Notes under the pieces: generated by a model
Seen by the model: only the letters and a program-made list of their open reading frames with translations
The model's database searches: none
What the model was told of the DNA's origin: nothing
Translations under genes and position numbers: made by a program
Shown here: piece by piece, positions 54,446-64,000 of the stretch
Numbering within the stretch: position 1 is the stretch's first letter
How the letters are laid out: each line of letters begins with the position of its first letter
NCBI GenBank assembly: GCA_016281925.1
Contig: JAEEJP010000010.1
Location: 29,050-93,049 of the forward strand
Length of the DNA: 64,000 nt
Source of the DNA: Methanomassiliicoccaceae archaeon
GTDB taxonomy: Archaea; Thermoplasmatota; Thermoplasmata; Methanomassiliicoccales; Methanomethylophilaceae
Direction: 5' to 3'

Positions 54446-56488
54446 ATGGCCGGGATAAGAGTTGGGATAGATTTGGGGACCACGTACTCCGCGATCGCTT
54501 ACGTGGACGACAGCGGCTCGCCGAAGATGATCGAGACCGACTGGGGCGAGGACACCACCCCTTCGGTGGTCGCAGTCACTGACGGCGGATTCATAGTCGG
54601 CCACGAGGCCAAGGACCTCCAGGCCAGCGGGTCGGAGAGCGCGTTCTCGGCGTTCAAAAGGTTCATGGGCGGCAGCCACCGCTACTACGCCGGCGACAGG
54701 GAATTCAGCCCCGAGCAGCTGTCCAGCATACTGCTGAAGCACATGAGGGAGGTCGCCGAGAGGATCTCCGGGAAAGAGATAGAGAGCGCGGTCATCACCT
54801 GCCCCGCGTATTTCAACGAATTCCAGAGGAAAGCGACCAAGAAAGCCGGGGAAGATGCCGGCCTCAAGGTTCTGGACCTGGTCAACGAGCCCACCGCGGC
54901 CTCCGTCTATTACGGGTTCAAGAAAGGGGCCAACGGCACCATAATGACTTTCGACCTGGGCGGAGGGACGTTCGACATCACCATATTGGACATCGAGGAC
55001 GGGAACATCGCGGTCAGGGCGACCAAAGGCGATTCCGCCCTGGGAGGGAAGGACTGGGACGCCGAGCTCTGCGGGATAGTCCTGTCCAAGTTCCAGGAAG
55101 AGACCGGGGAAAGCTTCGGGAACGACAGGGAGTTCATGTGCAGGATGATCGTCGACTCGGAGAAGATGAAAAGGGAGCTGTCTTCGAGGAACGACGCCAA
55201 GATGAGGATAAGCTACAACGGCTGCTCCGCCACGGTCGCGGTCACCAGGGACGAGTTCGAGGAGGCCACGTCATATCTCGTGGACAAGACCATGAGCATC
55301 TGCAGGGATCTGCTCTCGGAGATGGGGATGTCCTGGAAGGACATAGACCATGTCCTGCTGGTCGGCGGCTCCACCCGCATGCCTGCGATACGCTCGGCCA
55401 TCAGGGAAGAGAGCAGAACCGACGTCATAATCCACGAGGACACCGATCTGGCGGTGGCGAAGGGCGCCGCGCTCCTGGCCAACGCCCAGGAAGGAAGGAT
55501 CAGGATACGCAGAAAAGACCAGGGCATGGGGATCAAGACCGTCAGCATGAGCTTCAAGGACGTCACCCCCTTCGGCCTGGGGACATTGGTCACCGACCCC
55601 GGTTTCACGAGATACATCAACAGGATAATGATAGCCCGCAACTCCCCGATCCCGGCCAAAGGCCGCCGCACGGTAAAGATACAGCCCGGGAACTACACCG
55701 AGAAGCTCGACATCTACACCATACAGGGAGACAGCGAGAACCCTCTGGATCTGGGGAACAAAGTGCTGAACCTCGCCGTAGCCAAAGACATAGAGAACGA
55801 CGGAGGCGGCGTGGACATCGACATAGACTTCGAATACGACCGCAGCGGCATGGTCAAAGTCACCGCATTCCAGGGGGACCGCGCCCTCAGGATGGAGACC
55901 GGCACCGTCCCGGAGAACTGCGCCTGGATGGGGAAGCCTCCGGTGGCCGAGAAAATCGCCGGCGGCAGGAAGTTCATCATACTGACAGTGGACCTCTCCG
56001 GGAGCATGAGCGGCAGCCCCCTGAAGGAAGCCATACGCGAGATGTGCAGATTCGCCAAGATGATCAAGGACGCCGAATTCGCCCTGGTCGCCTTCGCCGA
56101 TTCCTCCAAAGAGGTGTCTGGCTTCACATCCCCCTCCAATATACTCTCCAAGATAGAATCGCTGAACAGCGTGAACGTCGGCGGAGGGACCAGCTGCAAC
56201 CCCCTCAACAAACAGGTGTACACCCTGGCCAATGAAGCCTCCGGGAAGGGGAAGGTGTTCGTGGTTACCCTGACGGACGGCCAATGGTACGGCGACGACA
56301 CCGTGGAGAGCAGCGTGAAGAGCCTGAAAGACCTGAAGGTCGAATGCATAGGGATCGGATTCGGGGACGTGGACAGATCTTTCATACGCAAGATCTCGTC
56401 GTCAGACAAATCCGCTCTCCAGACCAGATCCGGCGGCCTGGGAAAGACCCTGTCGTCGATAGCTTCCGATATCGGCGGAAGCAAATGA
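54446..56488 (+). CDS. Hsp70 fused to a von Willebrand A domain
   Basis: 680 residues. Residues 1-375 form the Hsp70 ATPase: GIDLGTTYSAIAYV, DLGGGTFDITI and LVGGSTRMP. Residues 380-495 resemble the substrate-binding beta domain (VTPFGLGTLVTDPGFT, GMVKVTAFQGDR). Instead of a helical lid, residues 510-680 form a vWA domain with MIDAS residues DLSGSMS, the Thr in GGGTSCNP and the Asp in LTDGQWYG. Known vWA domains assemble complexes through Mg2+. The fusion suggests a chaperone that recruits or clusters partners in this operon. Cytoplasmic; no signal peptide. Confidence 0.88.
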   Translation: MAGIRVGIDLGTTYSAIAYVDDSGSPKMIETDWGEDTTPSVVAVTDGGFIVGHEAKDLQASGSESAFSAFKRFMGGSHRYYAGDREFSPEQLSSILLKHMREVAERISGKEIESAVITCPAYFNEFQRKATKKAGEDAGLKVLDLVNEPTAASVYYGFKKGANGTIMTFDLGGGTFDITILDIEDGNIAVRATKGDSALGGKDWDAELCGIVLSKFQEETGESFGNDREFMCRMIVDSEKMKRELSSRNDAKMRISYNGCSATVAVTRDEFEEATSYLVDKTMSICRDLLSEMGMSWKDIDHVLLVGGSTRMPAIRSAIREESRTDVIIHEDTDLAVAKGAALLANAQEGRIRIRRKDQGMGIKTVSMSFKDVTPFGLGTLVTDPGFTRYINRIMIARNSPIPAKGRRTVKIQPGNYTEKLDIYTIQGDSENPLDLGNKVLNLAVAKDIENDGGGVDIDIDFEYDRSGMVKVTAFQGDRALRMETGTVPENCAWMGKPPVAEKIAGGRKFIILTVDLSGSMSGSPLKEAIREMCRFAKMIKDAEFALVAFADSSKEVSGFTSPSNILSKIESLNSVNVGGGTSCNPLNKQVYTLANEASGKGKVFVVTLTDGQWYGDDTVESSVKSLKDLKVECIGIGFGDVDRSFIRKISSSDKSALQTRSGGLGKTLSSIASDIGGSK

Positions 56489-56511
56489 AAAACCGGCGAA
56501 GAGGACATGCG

Positions 56512-59382
56512 ATGACGGACCCGTACAAAGCCTTGGGGCTCAACCCTCTGAACACATACGACAAGCCGCAGGTGCAGCAGAGGATAAACGCGCTGAAAAG
56601 ATCCAACGAAATCAGATACAGCCCGGAGGAACTGGCGAAATTCGAGGCCGAGATCGTATCCGGAAGCGCCGCGGAAGAATCCCTGGCGGCGATGAAAAAG
56701 GACTTCTCCAGGGTCCTCAGGAGCTTCATATTCGTGCGCACCGACGGGAAGCAGGTCCTTCTGGACAAAAGCGCCGATGCCATCTGCAAGAAGATGAAGA
56801 ACAGAGGCTGGAACATCGAGAAGGAGGACATCGACGATCTGACGGACATCCCCATCGAGAAATGCAGGGATTACGCCCTAAACGCTAAGCTCGTGGGGGC
56901 CCTGGGAGCGATGGACTGCAAGCCCTTCATCGAATGGACCAACGACGCGGTGGACACGGCCAACGGCTACGGCGGAAACGTGGATAAGCTGGGCCATAAA
57001 TTCGACGCGGCGGAGGCCAGATCCGTCTACGCGGCTCTGAACAAAATATTCGACGTGCTCATGGAGCAGCGCAAATGCATGGACCTGGTCAAGGCGTTCA
57101 GGAAAGTGAAGCCCTGCGTGGACGACGACAAACTTCTGGAGGACCTGAAGACATGGTCCGTCCTGTGGGAGATCGTCGAGGACGTCAGGGCCTCGTCCTC
57201 GGACCGCATAGAACGCTATGCGATAGAGAACCTCTTCGAGAGCAACGGCCTGGCCCGCTCCGGAGCGGACACCGACAGATCCATGAAAGCCCTGGAGCAG
57301 TACTGCATGGGCATGGGGATAGTCGCCAACCTGTCCAAGGACGACGACTTCGACCTCAGATGCGGGTCCTGCGGCGCGTACATGCCCAAAGACAACGAGA
57401 AGTGCACCGTCTGCGGGTCCGACCTCTATTACCGCTGCAGATGCGGGGCGACCACTCCGTTCTCAGAAGGGAAGTGCAAGCGCTGCGGCATGGAGATAAA
57501 GCTAGTCAGCGACATCAAGGAGACCCAGAAGAAGGTCGGAAGGCTGGCCTCGTCCTACGGGCTGTCCGAGCTCAGACGCCTGCTGAACGATCTCGGGGAA
57601 CACAAAAAAAGCCTGGACCCGGCCGTCCTGGCCAGGGCAGAAGCCGTCATCAGAGAGAACGACGGCATAATCGCGAAGCTGGATTCCCTCATGTCCGCGT
57701 CCAAGATCGGCGAGGCCCTGGAAGCATCGAAGAGATATCTGGCAGGGAAGCCGGAAGTCCCTGACCTGGAACCGGTGAGGATCCGCAGGGACCGCTGCGA
57801 ATCGGTCATGGCCGAAGTGAGGAGGCGCATCAGAGACGCCGGAACCCTTTCGGGGAGGGACGCCGCCAAGGAATACGCCGCCATCATGCGCCTGTGCGCG
57901 GACTGCCCCGAAGCCGGCGCCCGCCTGGAAGGCCTGAGGCCGCAGAAGCCCGCCTCCGTGATGCTGTCCGAGAGCATGGACGGCTTCATAAGAATGAGGA
58001 TGTCCCAGCCGGACGGGAAGCCTGCCGGCTACGTCATAGTGAAGAACGCCGGCCGCGCCCCCAGGAACCGCGAGGACGGCGAGACCATCAGGACGGACGC
58101 CTCCGAGTACGTGGACCGCGACATCGTCTTCGGAAAGGGATACTATTACGCCGTATACTCGGAGAGGGACGGCATATCGTCGGCCGAGCCCGCCTATGCC
58201 GGCCCCTTCGCCGTGTTCTCCAACGTCAGGAACCTCCGCGCGTCCTCGGAGACCAAAGGGATCCGCCTGAGCTTCGACGTCCCGAAGGGATGCAGCAGGG
58301 TCTGGATGTGCAGGTCGGAAGGATCCGTCCCGGCGGCCCTCGGCATGGGCCGCGTGGATCTGGGCACGGAGGGCGGATATCTGGACCTGGAATCCTCGGA
58401 CGAGGGCACATCGTACGGCTACCTTCTTGTGGCCGAGTATTCCGACGGGCGCTCGACCCCCGCTTTCTCCAAAGGCGTCTCCGTAGTGTGCACCTACGAG
58501 AAGGTTCCGGAGCCGCCGGGCGGATTCAGGATCGAGCCCAAAGGGAACGGATCGTACGCCGCGTCATGGGACCCCTGCAGGGAGGAATGCAGGCTCTACT
58601 CGTCCCCGAAACGCATAGGAAGCAGGACGGCCGCCGCGGACTTCGTAAGAAGGAACATGTCGCCTCTCGGCTGCGACTCATCAGGCCCCAGCTCGGCTTC
58701 GTTCTCGGTGCCGCCCGGGACCGTCCAGTACGTCTACCCCGTGGTCATATCCGGCTCTACCGCCGCTATCGGCGCCGGAAAGCTGGCGCACAATGCGATC
58801 CCCCCGGACGGCGTGAGATGCGTGTTCAGCGGAGGAAGATACGTCGTCACCCTGGGATGGCCGAAAGGCGCCGACGCCGTCAGGATATGCTATTCGCCGG
58901 ACGGCTTCCCGTCGGATCCGCATGAGGGATACTCGGTCAGGAAGGACAGGGGAGAGTATGACGCACAGAAAAGGATCGAGCTTCCGTCCAAGGATTCGGA
59001 GATCTTCGTCACCGTCTTCTCCGAATACCCAGAAGGCGCGTTCTCAGAGGGGCGCAGCATAAAATGCTCCAAGATGAAGGAGAAAACCGAAATCAGATAC
59101 GAGATCGACGGCGGGATCTTCGGAACGAAAATCGAATTCAGAACCGATCCGGCCCTGAGCAGCCTGCCGGAGATGACCCTCCGCGTATCGGACTACGGAT
59201 TCCCCCGCCCCGACGACGAGAAGATTGCCACGATAAGCCGCGTGGACCTCAGCAAAGGCAGGGGGACGTACACCCTGTCCAAGGAAGCGGCCAAAGCGTA
59301 CAGGAACAGCAAGAGATCCGGGCTGTTCTTCTCGGATTTCGATGATTACGAGATTTACACCCTGGTACACCCAAGGAGCTGA
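56512..59382 (+). CDS. Zinc-ribbon and Fn3-repeat protein linked to Hsp70 (possible J-like N-terminus)
   Basis: 956 residues. The start DPYKALGLNPLNTYDKPQVQ resembles the first helix of a J domain, but no HPD is present. Residues 90-280 are helical and unassigned. Residues 281-333 hold two zinc ribbons (CGSCG...CTVCG, CRCG...CKRCG), residues 350-470 are helical, and from about 480 to 956 there are about five Fn3-like beta-sandwich repeats (e.g. SNVRNLRASSETKG). ATG at 56512 has GAGG in front; an earlier open frame lies inside the vWA gene and is not coding. Likely the client-handling or adaptor protein of the two Hsp70s. Function is inference. Confidence 0.72.
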   Translation: MTDPYKALGLNPLNTYDKPQVQQRINALKRSNEIRYSPEELAKFEAEIVSGSAAEESLAAMKKDFSRVLRSFIFVRTDGKQVLLDKSADAICKKMKNRGWNIEKEDIDDLTDIPIEKCRDYALNAKLVGALGAMDCKPFIEWTNDAVDTANGYGGNVDKLGHKFDAAEARSVYAALNKIFDVLMEQRKCMDLVKAFRKVKPCVDDDKLLEDLKTWSVLWEIVEDVRASSSDRIERYAIENLFESNGLARSGADTDRSMKALEQYCMGMGIVANLSKDDDFDLRCGSCGAYMPKDNEKCTVCGSDLYYRCRCGATTPFSEGKCKRCGMEIKLVSDIKETQKKVGRLASSYGLSELRRLLNDLGEHKKSLDPAVLARAEAVIRENDGIIAKLDSLMSASKIGEALEASKRYLAGKPEVPDLEPVRIRRDRCESVMAEVRRRIRDAGTLSGRDAAKEYAAIMRLCADCPEAGARLEGLRPQKPASVMLSESMDGFIRMRMSQPDGKPAGYVIVKNAGRAPRNREDGETIRTDASEYVDRDIVFGKGYYYAVYSERDGISSAEPAYAGPFAVFSNVRNLRASSETKGIRLSFDVPKGCSRVWMCRSEGSVPAALGMGRVDLGTEGGYLDLESSDEGTSYGYLLVAEYSDGRSTPAFSKGVSVVCTYEKVPEPPGGFRIEPKGNGSYAASWDPCREECRLYSSPKRIGSRTAAADFVRRNMSPLGCDSSGPSSASFSVPPGTVQYVYPVVISGSTAAIGAGKLAHNAIPPDGVRCVFSGGRYVVTLGWPKGADAVRICYSPDGFPSDPHEGYSVRKDRGEYDAQKRIELPSKDSEIFVTVFSEYPEGAFSEGRSIKCSKMKEKTEIRYEIDGGIFGTKIEFRTDPALSSLPEMTLRVSDYGFPRPDDEKIATISRVDLSKGRGTYTLSKEAAKAYRNSKRSGLFFSDFDDYEIYTLVHPRS

Positions 59383-59386
59383 TCGC

Positions 59387-60070
59387 ATGGAAGAGGAAAC
59401 AGAAAGAAAAGAAGAGATATGCGCGGATGCCGGGGAGCAGATCCCCGAGGAGCCCGCGGAGACAGCCGTACCGGACGGGACCGTCCCCGAAGACGCCGGA
59501 GAGACGCCGTCCGGACCGGAAGAAGCCCCGGAAAGCGCCGGGGAAGAAGGACCTACCATCGGGGAGCGCCTCGACGGCATATCGGCGCAGCTGGCCGAAA
59601 TATGCGGGACCCTTTCAGCGATGGACGGCCTGCTGGAGTCGCGCACGGTGCCCCAGTCCGTGTTCCAGCACTTCAACGGGACCATATCCGGGCAGCTGGA
59701 CAAAGTCAAGCTCAGCCTGACCGCCGACATCCTGAAGGAGATAATCAAATTCAGGGAGGACATGGCAAGATTCCTGGCCAACGCCCGCGAGAGAAAGGAC
59801 GAACTGACCGTGGACACGCTGCTGAGCTCCTTCGACAACTTCGACTGCGGGCTCCTGAACATCCTGGAATGCCGCGGCGTCTCCTGCGGCCGCGCGGAGA
59901 TCGGGACGGCCTTCGACAGCAGGACCCAGAAGATCGTCCCTCCGGTCGTCCCCACCGACGACAGGGGGATGGACAGGACCATCCACTCGATAAAAACCGA
60001 CTGCTATGAGCTGGAGGGCAAAGTCATATACCCCTCTCAGGTCAAGGTATTTAAATTCAACGGAGAATGA
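59387..60070 (+). CDS. GrpE-like protein
   Basis: 227 residues: an acidic, Glu/Pro-rich N-terminal tail (1-65), a predicted coiled coil (residues 65-130; ERLDGISAQLAEICGTLSAM) and a compact C-terminal part with IIKFREDMARF and VVPTDDRGMDRTIHSIKTDCYELEGKVIYPSQVKVF, resembling the GrpE beta-wing that opens the Hsp70 nucleotide site. It ends seven bases before the Hsp70 gene. Much diverged from housekeeping GrpE, so probably dedicated to the Hsp70s of this island. AAGGAG precedes ATG at 59387. Confidence 0.75.
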   Translation: MEEETERKEEICADAGEQIPEEPAETAVPDGTVPEDAGETPSGPEEAPESAGEEGPTIGERLDGISAQLAEICGTLSAMDGLLESRTVPQSVFQHFNGTISGQLDKVKLSLTADILKEIIKFREDMARFLANARERKDELTVDTLLSSFDNFDCGLLNILECRGVSCGRAEIGTAFDSRTQKIVPPVVPTDDRGMDRTIHSIKTDCYELEGKVIYPSQVKVFKFNGE

Positions 60071-60076
60071 TAAGCT

Positions 60077-61600
60077 ATGTCAGACTTGAAGATAGGAATC
60101 GACCTCGGAACTACGTACTCGTGCATCGCGGTCATCGATCCCGCCACCGGGCTCCCCACGGTAGTGAAGAACTTCGAGGAGGAGGAGACTACCCCCTCCG
60201 TGGTGCTCTACGACACCGACAACGGCGAGATCATCGTCGGGAAAGACGCCAAAGCCAACGCGGCCATCTACCCCAAGACCTGCTTCGACTCCATCAAAAG
60301 GCACATGGGAGAGGCGGGATTCCGCATCTACGTCGGCGACGACGAGTACTACCCCCAGGACCTCTCTGCGGAGATACTCAAGAAGCTCGTCAGGGACTTC
60401 AAGCAGTTCTACCCCGAATACGACATGGACGGCGTGACGATCACCTGCCCCGCTTACTTCGACGAGAACCAGAAGAAAGCCACCAGGCAGGCCGGGGAGA
60501 TCGCCGGTTTCAAGAACATCAACATCGTCGAAGAGCCCATCGCCGCGGCGATATCCTACGGCGCGAAGACCGACAAGAACCAGACGGTGTTCGTGTTCGA
60601 CCTCGGAGGAGGGACCTTCGACATCACCATCATCAAGATCGAGAACGGAAACTACTCCGTGTTCTGCACCGGCGGAGACTCCGCCCTCGGAGGCAAGGAC
60701 TGGGACAAGGAGCTCGAGGAGCACATAATCGAGAAGATCGTGGAGGCCGAGCCCTCCCTAGACGAAGGCGAGATCAAGAGCGGGGAGAACTACCCCGGAA
60801 TCGTCGCCAAAGTCGAGGACATCAAGAAGCAGCTGTCCACCAGGACCTCCGTCAAGAACTACTTCACCGTCGGGGCCAGCAACGTCGCCGTCGAAGTCAC
60901 CCGCGAAGAGTTCGAATCGTGGACCGAGGCTCTGCTGGACAAGACCAGGGGATACATCGACGCCCTGATGTCCGAGAAGAACCTGTCCTTCGACGACATA
61001 GACAAGTTCCTTCTGGTCGGAGGATCCACCAAGATGCCGCAGGTCCCCGCGATGCTTAACAAATATTACCCCCAGCTCGCCGGGAAGATAGAGAGCCACG
61101 ACCCCAACCTGGCCGTCGCCAAGGGCGCCGCGCTATACCAGCAGATGGTCACCGACGTCAGGGGCGGCGGCATCAGGAAGTTCACCAGGGTCATGCCCCA
61201 CACCTACGGGATCATCGCCTTCGACGACGCCAGCCAGAAGGACATGGTCTGCAACATCGTGTTCCGCAACGAGCAGCTCCCGCTGGAAGGGTCCAGGGAA
61301 TTCTCCCCGTCGTACAACGGCCAGGAGCAGGCCCGCATCCAGGTATGCAAAAACGACGCGCTGGCGGAGGACGGCGACCAGGAAGTGGATCTCTGCCCCA
61401 AGATAGGCGAATTCGTCTTCGATCTCGCCAAAGACAGCAAGATGAACGAGGAGATCACAGTCAAGATCCGCGGGAACGAGAAGGCGGAGCTGGAAGCGGA
61501 ATGCACCTTCCGCGGGATCTCCAAGGTCTACTCACTGCAGTTCACCGGCGACCAGATCATGTCCGAGGACGAGATCAACAGGAAGAGGCTCGGAGCCTGA
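60077..61600 (+). CDS. Short Hsp70 (DnaK-like, no helical lid)
   Basis: 507 residues. ATPase domain with GIDLGTTYSCIAVI, DLGGGTFDITII, GGDSALGGKDWDKEL and LVGGSTKMPQVP; then a substrate-binding beta region (about 390-500; HTYGIIAFDDAS). The ~100-residue helical lid of DnaK is missing, so it is not the housekeeping DnaK. It probably works with the GrpE-like protein directly upstream and the Hsp70-vWA fusion. Last gene of the island; no clear terminator hairpin follows in the 115 bp before argG. Confidence 0.88.
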   Translation: MSDLKIGIDLGTTYSCIAVIDPATGLPTVVKNFEEEETTPSVVLYDTDNGEIIVGKDAKANAAIYPKTCFDSIKRHMGEAGFRIYVGDDEYYPQDLSAEILKKLVRDFKQFYPEYDMDGVTITCPAYFDENQKKATRQAGEIAGFKNINIVEEPIAAAISYGAKTDKNQTVFVFDLGGGTFDITIIKIENGNYSVFCTGGDSALGGKDWDKELEEHIIEKIVEAEPSLDEGEIKSGENYPGIVAKVEDIKKQLSTRTSVKNYFTVGASNVAVEVTREEFESWTEALLDKTRGYIDALMSEKNLSFDDIDKFLLVGGSTKMPQVPAMLNKYYPQLAGKIESHDPNLAVAKGAALYQQMVTDVRGGGIRKFTRVMPHTYGIIAFDDASQKDMVCNIVFRNEQLPLEGSREFSPSYNGQEQARIQVCKNDALAEDGDQEVDLCPKIGEFVFDLAKDSKMNEEITVKIRGNEKAELEAECTFRGISKVYSLQFTGDQIMSEDEINRKRLGA

Positions 61601-61758
61601 ACCCATCTGCCGCTCCTGACCCCAGAACGGACGGTCCGGGGCGGCCCACTTTACAATCCGCATACCAAACGCCTTCCTGACTTTTCCTGCCGCCCAGATA
61701 GGAAGCGGCCGCTCCGATGGTCATATATCGAAAGAAACTCTCTCCCAGAGCGATAATC

Positions 61759-62967
61759 ATGGCAGAGAAAACCAGAGACAAAGTGGTCCTCGCGTATTCC
61801 GGGGGCCTCGACACCTCAGTCGCCATCCATTGGCTCCAGGAGCAGTATGACCTCGACGTCATCGCCATAGCCATCAACGTCGGCCAGCCCCCCAGCAAAG
61901 ACGACATCGTCGCCCGCGCCCTCAGGAACGGCGCCATAAAATCGGATTTCATCGACGCCACCGAAGAGTTCGTCTCCGATTACGTCTGGCCTTCGCTCAA
62001 AGCCAACGCCCTCTATCAGAACGTGTATCCCCTGAGCACCTCCATCGCCAGACCCCTCATAGCCAAGAAGCTGGTGGAAGTGGCCAACAGGGAGGGCGCC
62101 AAATACATCGCCCACGGATGCACCGCCAAAGGGAACGACCAGGTCAGATTCGATGTCGGCATCGTTTCCCAGAACCCCGAGCTGAAGATCATCGCCCCCA
62201 TGAGGGAATGGGTCACCACCAGAGAGAAGGAGATCGAATACGCCAAGGAGCACGGGATCGAGATCATCGTCAAGAAAGAGAGCCCCTACTCCAGGGACGA
62301 GAACCTCTGGGGAAGCTCCTGCGAATGCGGCATCCTCGAAGACCCCTGGGCCGAGCCTCCGGCCGATGTCTGGGAGAACACCGTCGACCCCGAGAAAGCG
62401 CCCGACGAACCCCAGTACATCGAAATCGGATTCGAGAAAGGTATTCCCACGCGTCTCAACGGCAAGAAGGTCGAAGGCGTGAAGCTCATCGAGAAGCTCA
62501 ACAAGACCGCCGGAAAGCACGGAGTCGGAAGGATCGACCACGTCGAAGACCGTCTCGTCGGGATCAAGAGCCGCGAGACCTACGAATGCCCCGCCGCCGT
62601 CACTCTCATAACCGCGCACAGAGCCCTCGAAGCCATGACCCTCCCCAGGGACACCATCGAGTACAAGCGCGGCATAGAGCAGAAATACTGCCAGCTGGTC
62701 TACGACGGGCTCTGGTTCGGCGGACTCATCGAGCCGATCCAGGCGTTCATCGACAAGACCCAGGAATTCGTCACCGGAACCGTCAGGGTCAAGCTCTTCA
62801 AAGGAACCGCGACCGTGGTCGGAAGAAAATCCCCGTACTCCATGTACGACACCGGCCTCAGCACCTACGCCGAAGGGGACAGCTTCGACCACAGATCCGC
62901 GACCGGATTCATCTATGTCTGGGGCCTCCCCGGAAGGACCGCCGCGAAAGCCCACGGGAAGAAGTGA
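61759..62967 (+). CDS. argG: Argininosuccinate synthase
   Basis: Joins citrulline and aspartate using ATP. P-loop AYSGGLDTSVAIHW at residues 11-20, the HGCTAKGNDQVRF block near 118, and SPYSRDENLWGSSCE are diagnostic. 402 residues. The frame is open from 61717, but that ATG overlaps a TATA-like sequence (catatatcg); ATG at 61759 (MAEKTRD) matches the family. Five bases before argH. Confidence 0.96.
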   Translation: MAEKTRDKVVLAYSGGLDTSVAIHWLQEQYDLDVIAIAINVGQPPSKDDIVARALRNGAIKSDFIDATEEFVSDYVWPSLKANALYQNVYPLSTSIARPLIAKKLVEVANREGAKYIAHGCTAKGNDQVRFDVGIVSQNPELKIIAPMREWVTTREKEIEYAKEHGIEIIVKKESPYSRDENLWGSSCECGILEDPWAEPPADVWENTVDPEKAPDEPQYIEIGFEKGIPTRLNGKKVEGVKLIEKLNKTAGKHGVGRIDHVEDRLVGIKSRETYECPAAVTLITAHRALEAMTLPRDTIEYKRGIEQKYCQLVYDGLWFGGLIEPIQAFIDKTQEFVTGTVRVKLFKGTATVVGRKSPYSMYDTGLSTYAEGDSFDHRSATGFIYVWGLPGRTAAKAHGKK

Positions 62968-62972
62968 TCCCT

Positions 62973-64000
<1,028 letters not shown>

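Overview
The window looks like a chromosomal segment of a methanogenic archaeon of the order Methanomassiliicoccales (Thermoplasmatota), probably the gut-associated Methanomethylophilaceae. Archaeal traits seen directly are ribosomal protein L40e, archaeal-type S-adenosylmethionine synthetase, FEN-1 with a PCNA-binding tail, RNase Z, a receiver-DUF835 protein, an XRE-CBS regulator and TATA boxes close to start codons. A methylcobamide:CoM methyltransferase of the MtaA/MtbA type points to methyl-dependent methanogenesis. Most importantly, three genes carry in-frame TAG codons with clear homology continuing behind them, as expected in a pyrrolysine-using genome. No pyl genes are in the window, so the taxon and Pyl decoding are inferences.

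Layout. 1-3.8 kb: a cysteine/trans-sulfuration operon (PLP enzyme, cysK, Rrf2 regulator) converging on thiI. 4-9.6 kb: a small zinc-ribbon gene, then a FecBCD-type metal-chelate importer on the minus strand (its binding protein is frameshifted) and a membrane-anchored arylsulfotransferase-like protein. 9.7-16.1 kb: a BspA-like leucine-rich-repeat surface protein, a heterodimeric ABC exporter with one degenerate ATP site, and an EamA transporter. 16.4-27.8 kb: a flavodoxin followed by a plus-strand operon with a NifH-NifD fusion, a NifK-like protein, two FecCD permeases, a giant multi-domain binding protein and an ATPase. Dyads resembling DtxR-type operators lie at the promoters. 28-38 kb: housekeeping genes (enolase, receiver-DUF835, L40e, TIM-barrel protein, metK, RNase Z, methyltransferase, ribulose-phosphate epimerase, FEN-1). 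38.3-42.8 kb: a SEL1/acyltransferase protein and two tandem PP-loop paralogues, one with an in-frame amber. 42.8-47.8 kb: an esterase and argCJBD. 48-61.6 kb: an island of two membrane-anchored zinc-ribbon GTPases, a double-GTPase-type protein, a GAP1-N2-like protein, an Hsp70-vWA fusion, a zinc-ribbon/Fn3 protein, a GrpE-like protein and a short Hsp70. 61.7-64 kb: argG and argH, with argH interrupted by an amber codon in the catalytic motif and cut by the window edge.

Two systems stand out. First, the nitrogenase-like operon joins a Fe-protein fused to its catalytic partner with a complete metal-chelate importer. The cluster cysteines are kept but the FeMo-cofactor cysteine is not evident, so I infer ATP-driven reduction of an imported metal-chelate or tetrapyrrole, possibly fed by the adjacent flavodoxin. 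Second, the GTPase/Hsp70/vWA/GrpE island matches in outline the NTPase-centred conflict systems described in bacteria, here in an archaeon and with an amber codon in one GTPase. Three probable single-base deletions in short homopolymers (binding protein, LRR signal peptide, esterase N-terminus) warn that some oddities could be assembly errors. The in-frame ambers fall at homologous positions of intact paralogues or in a near-invariant motif and are harder to dismiss.
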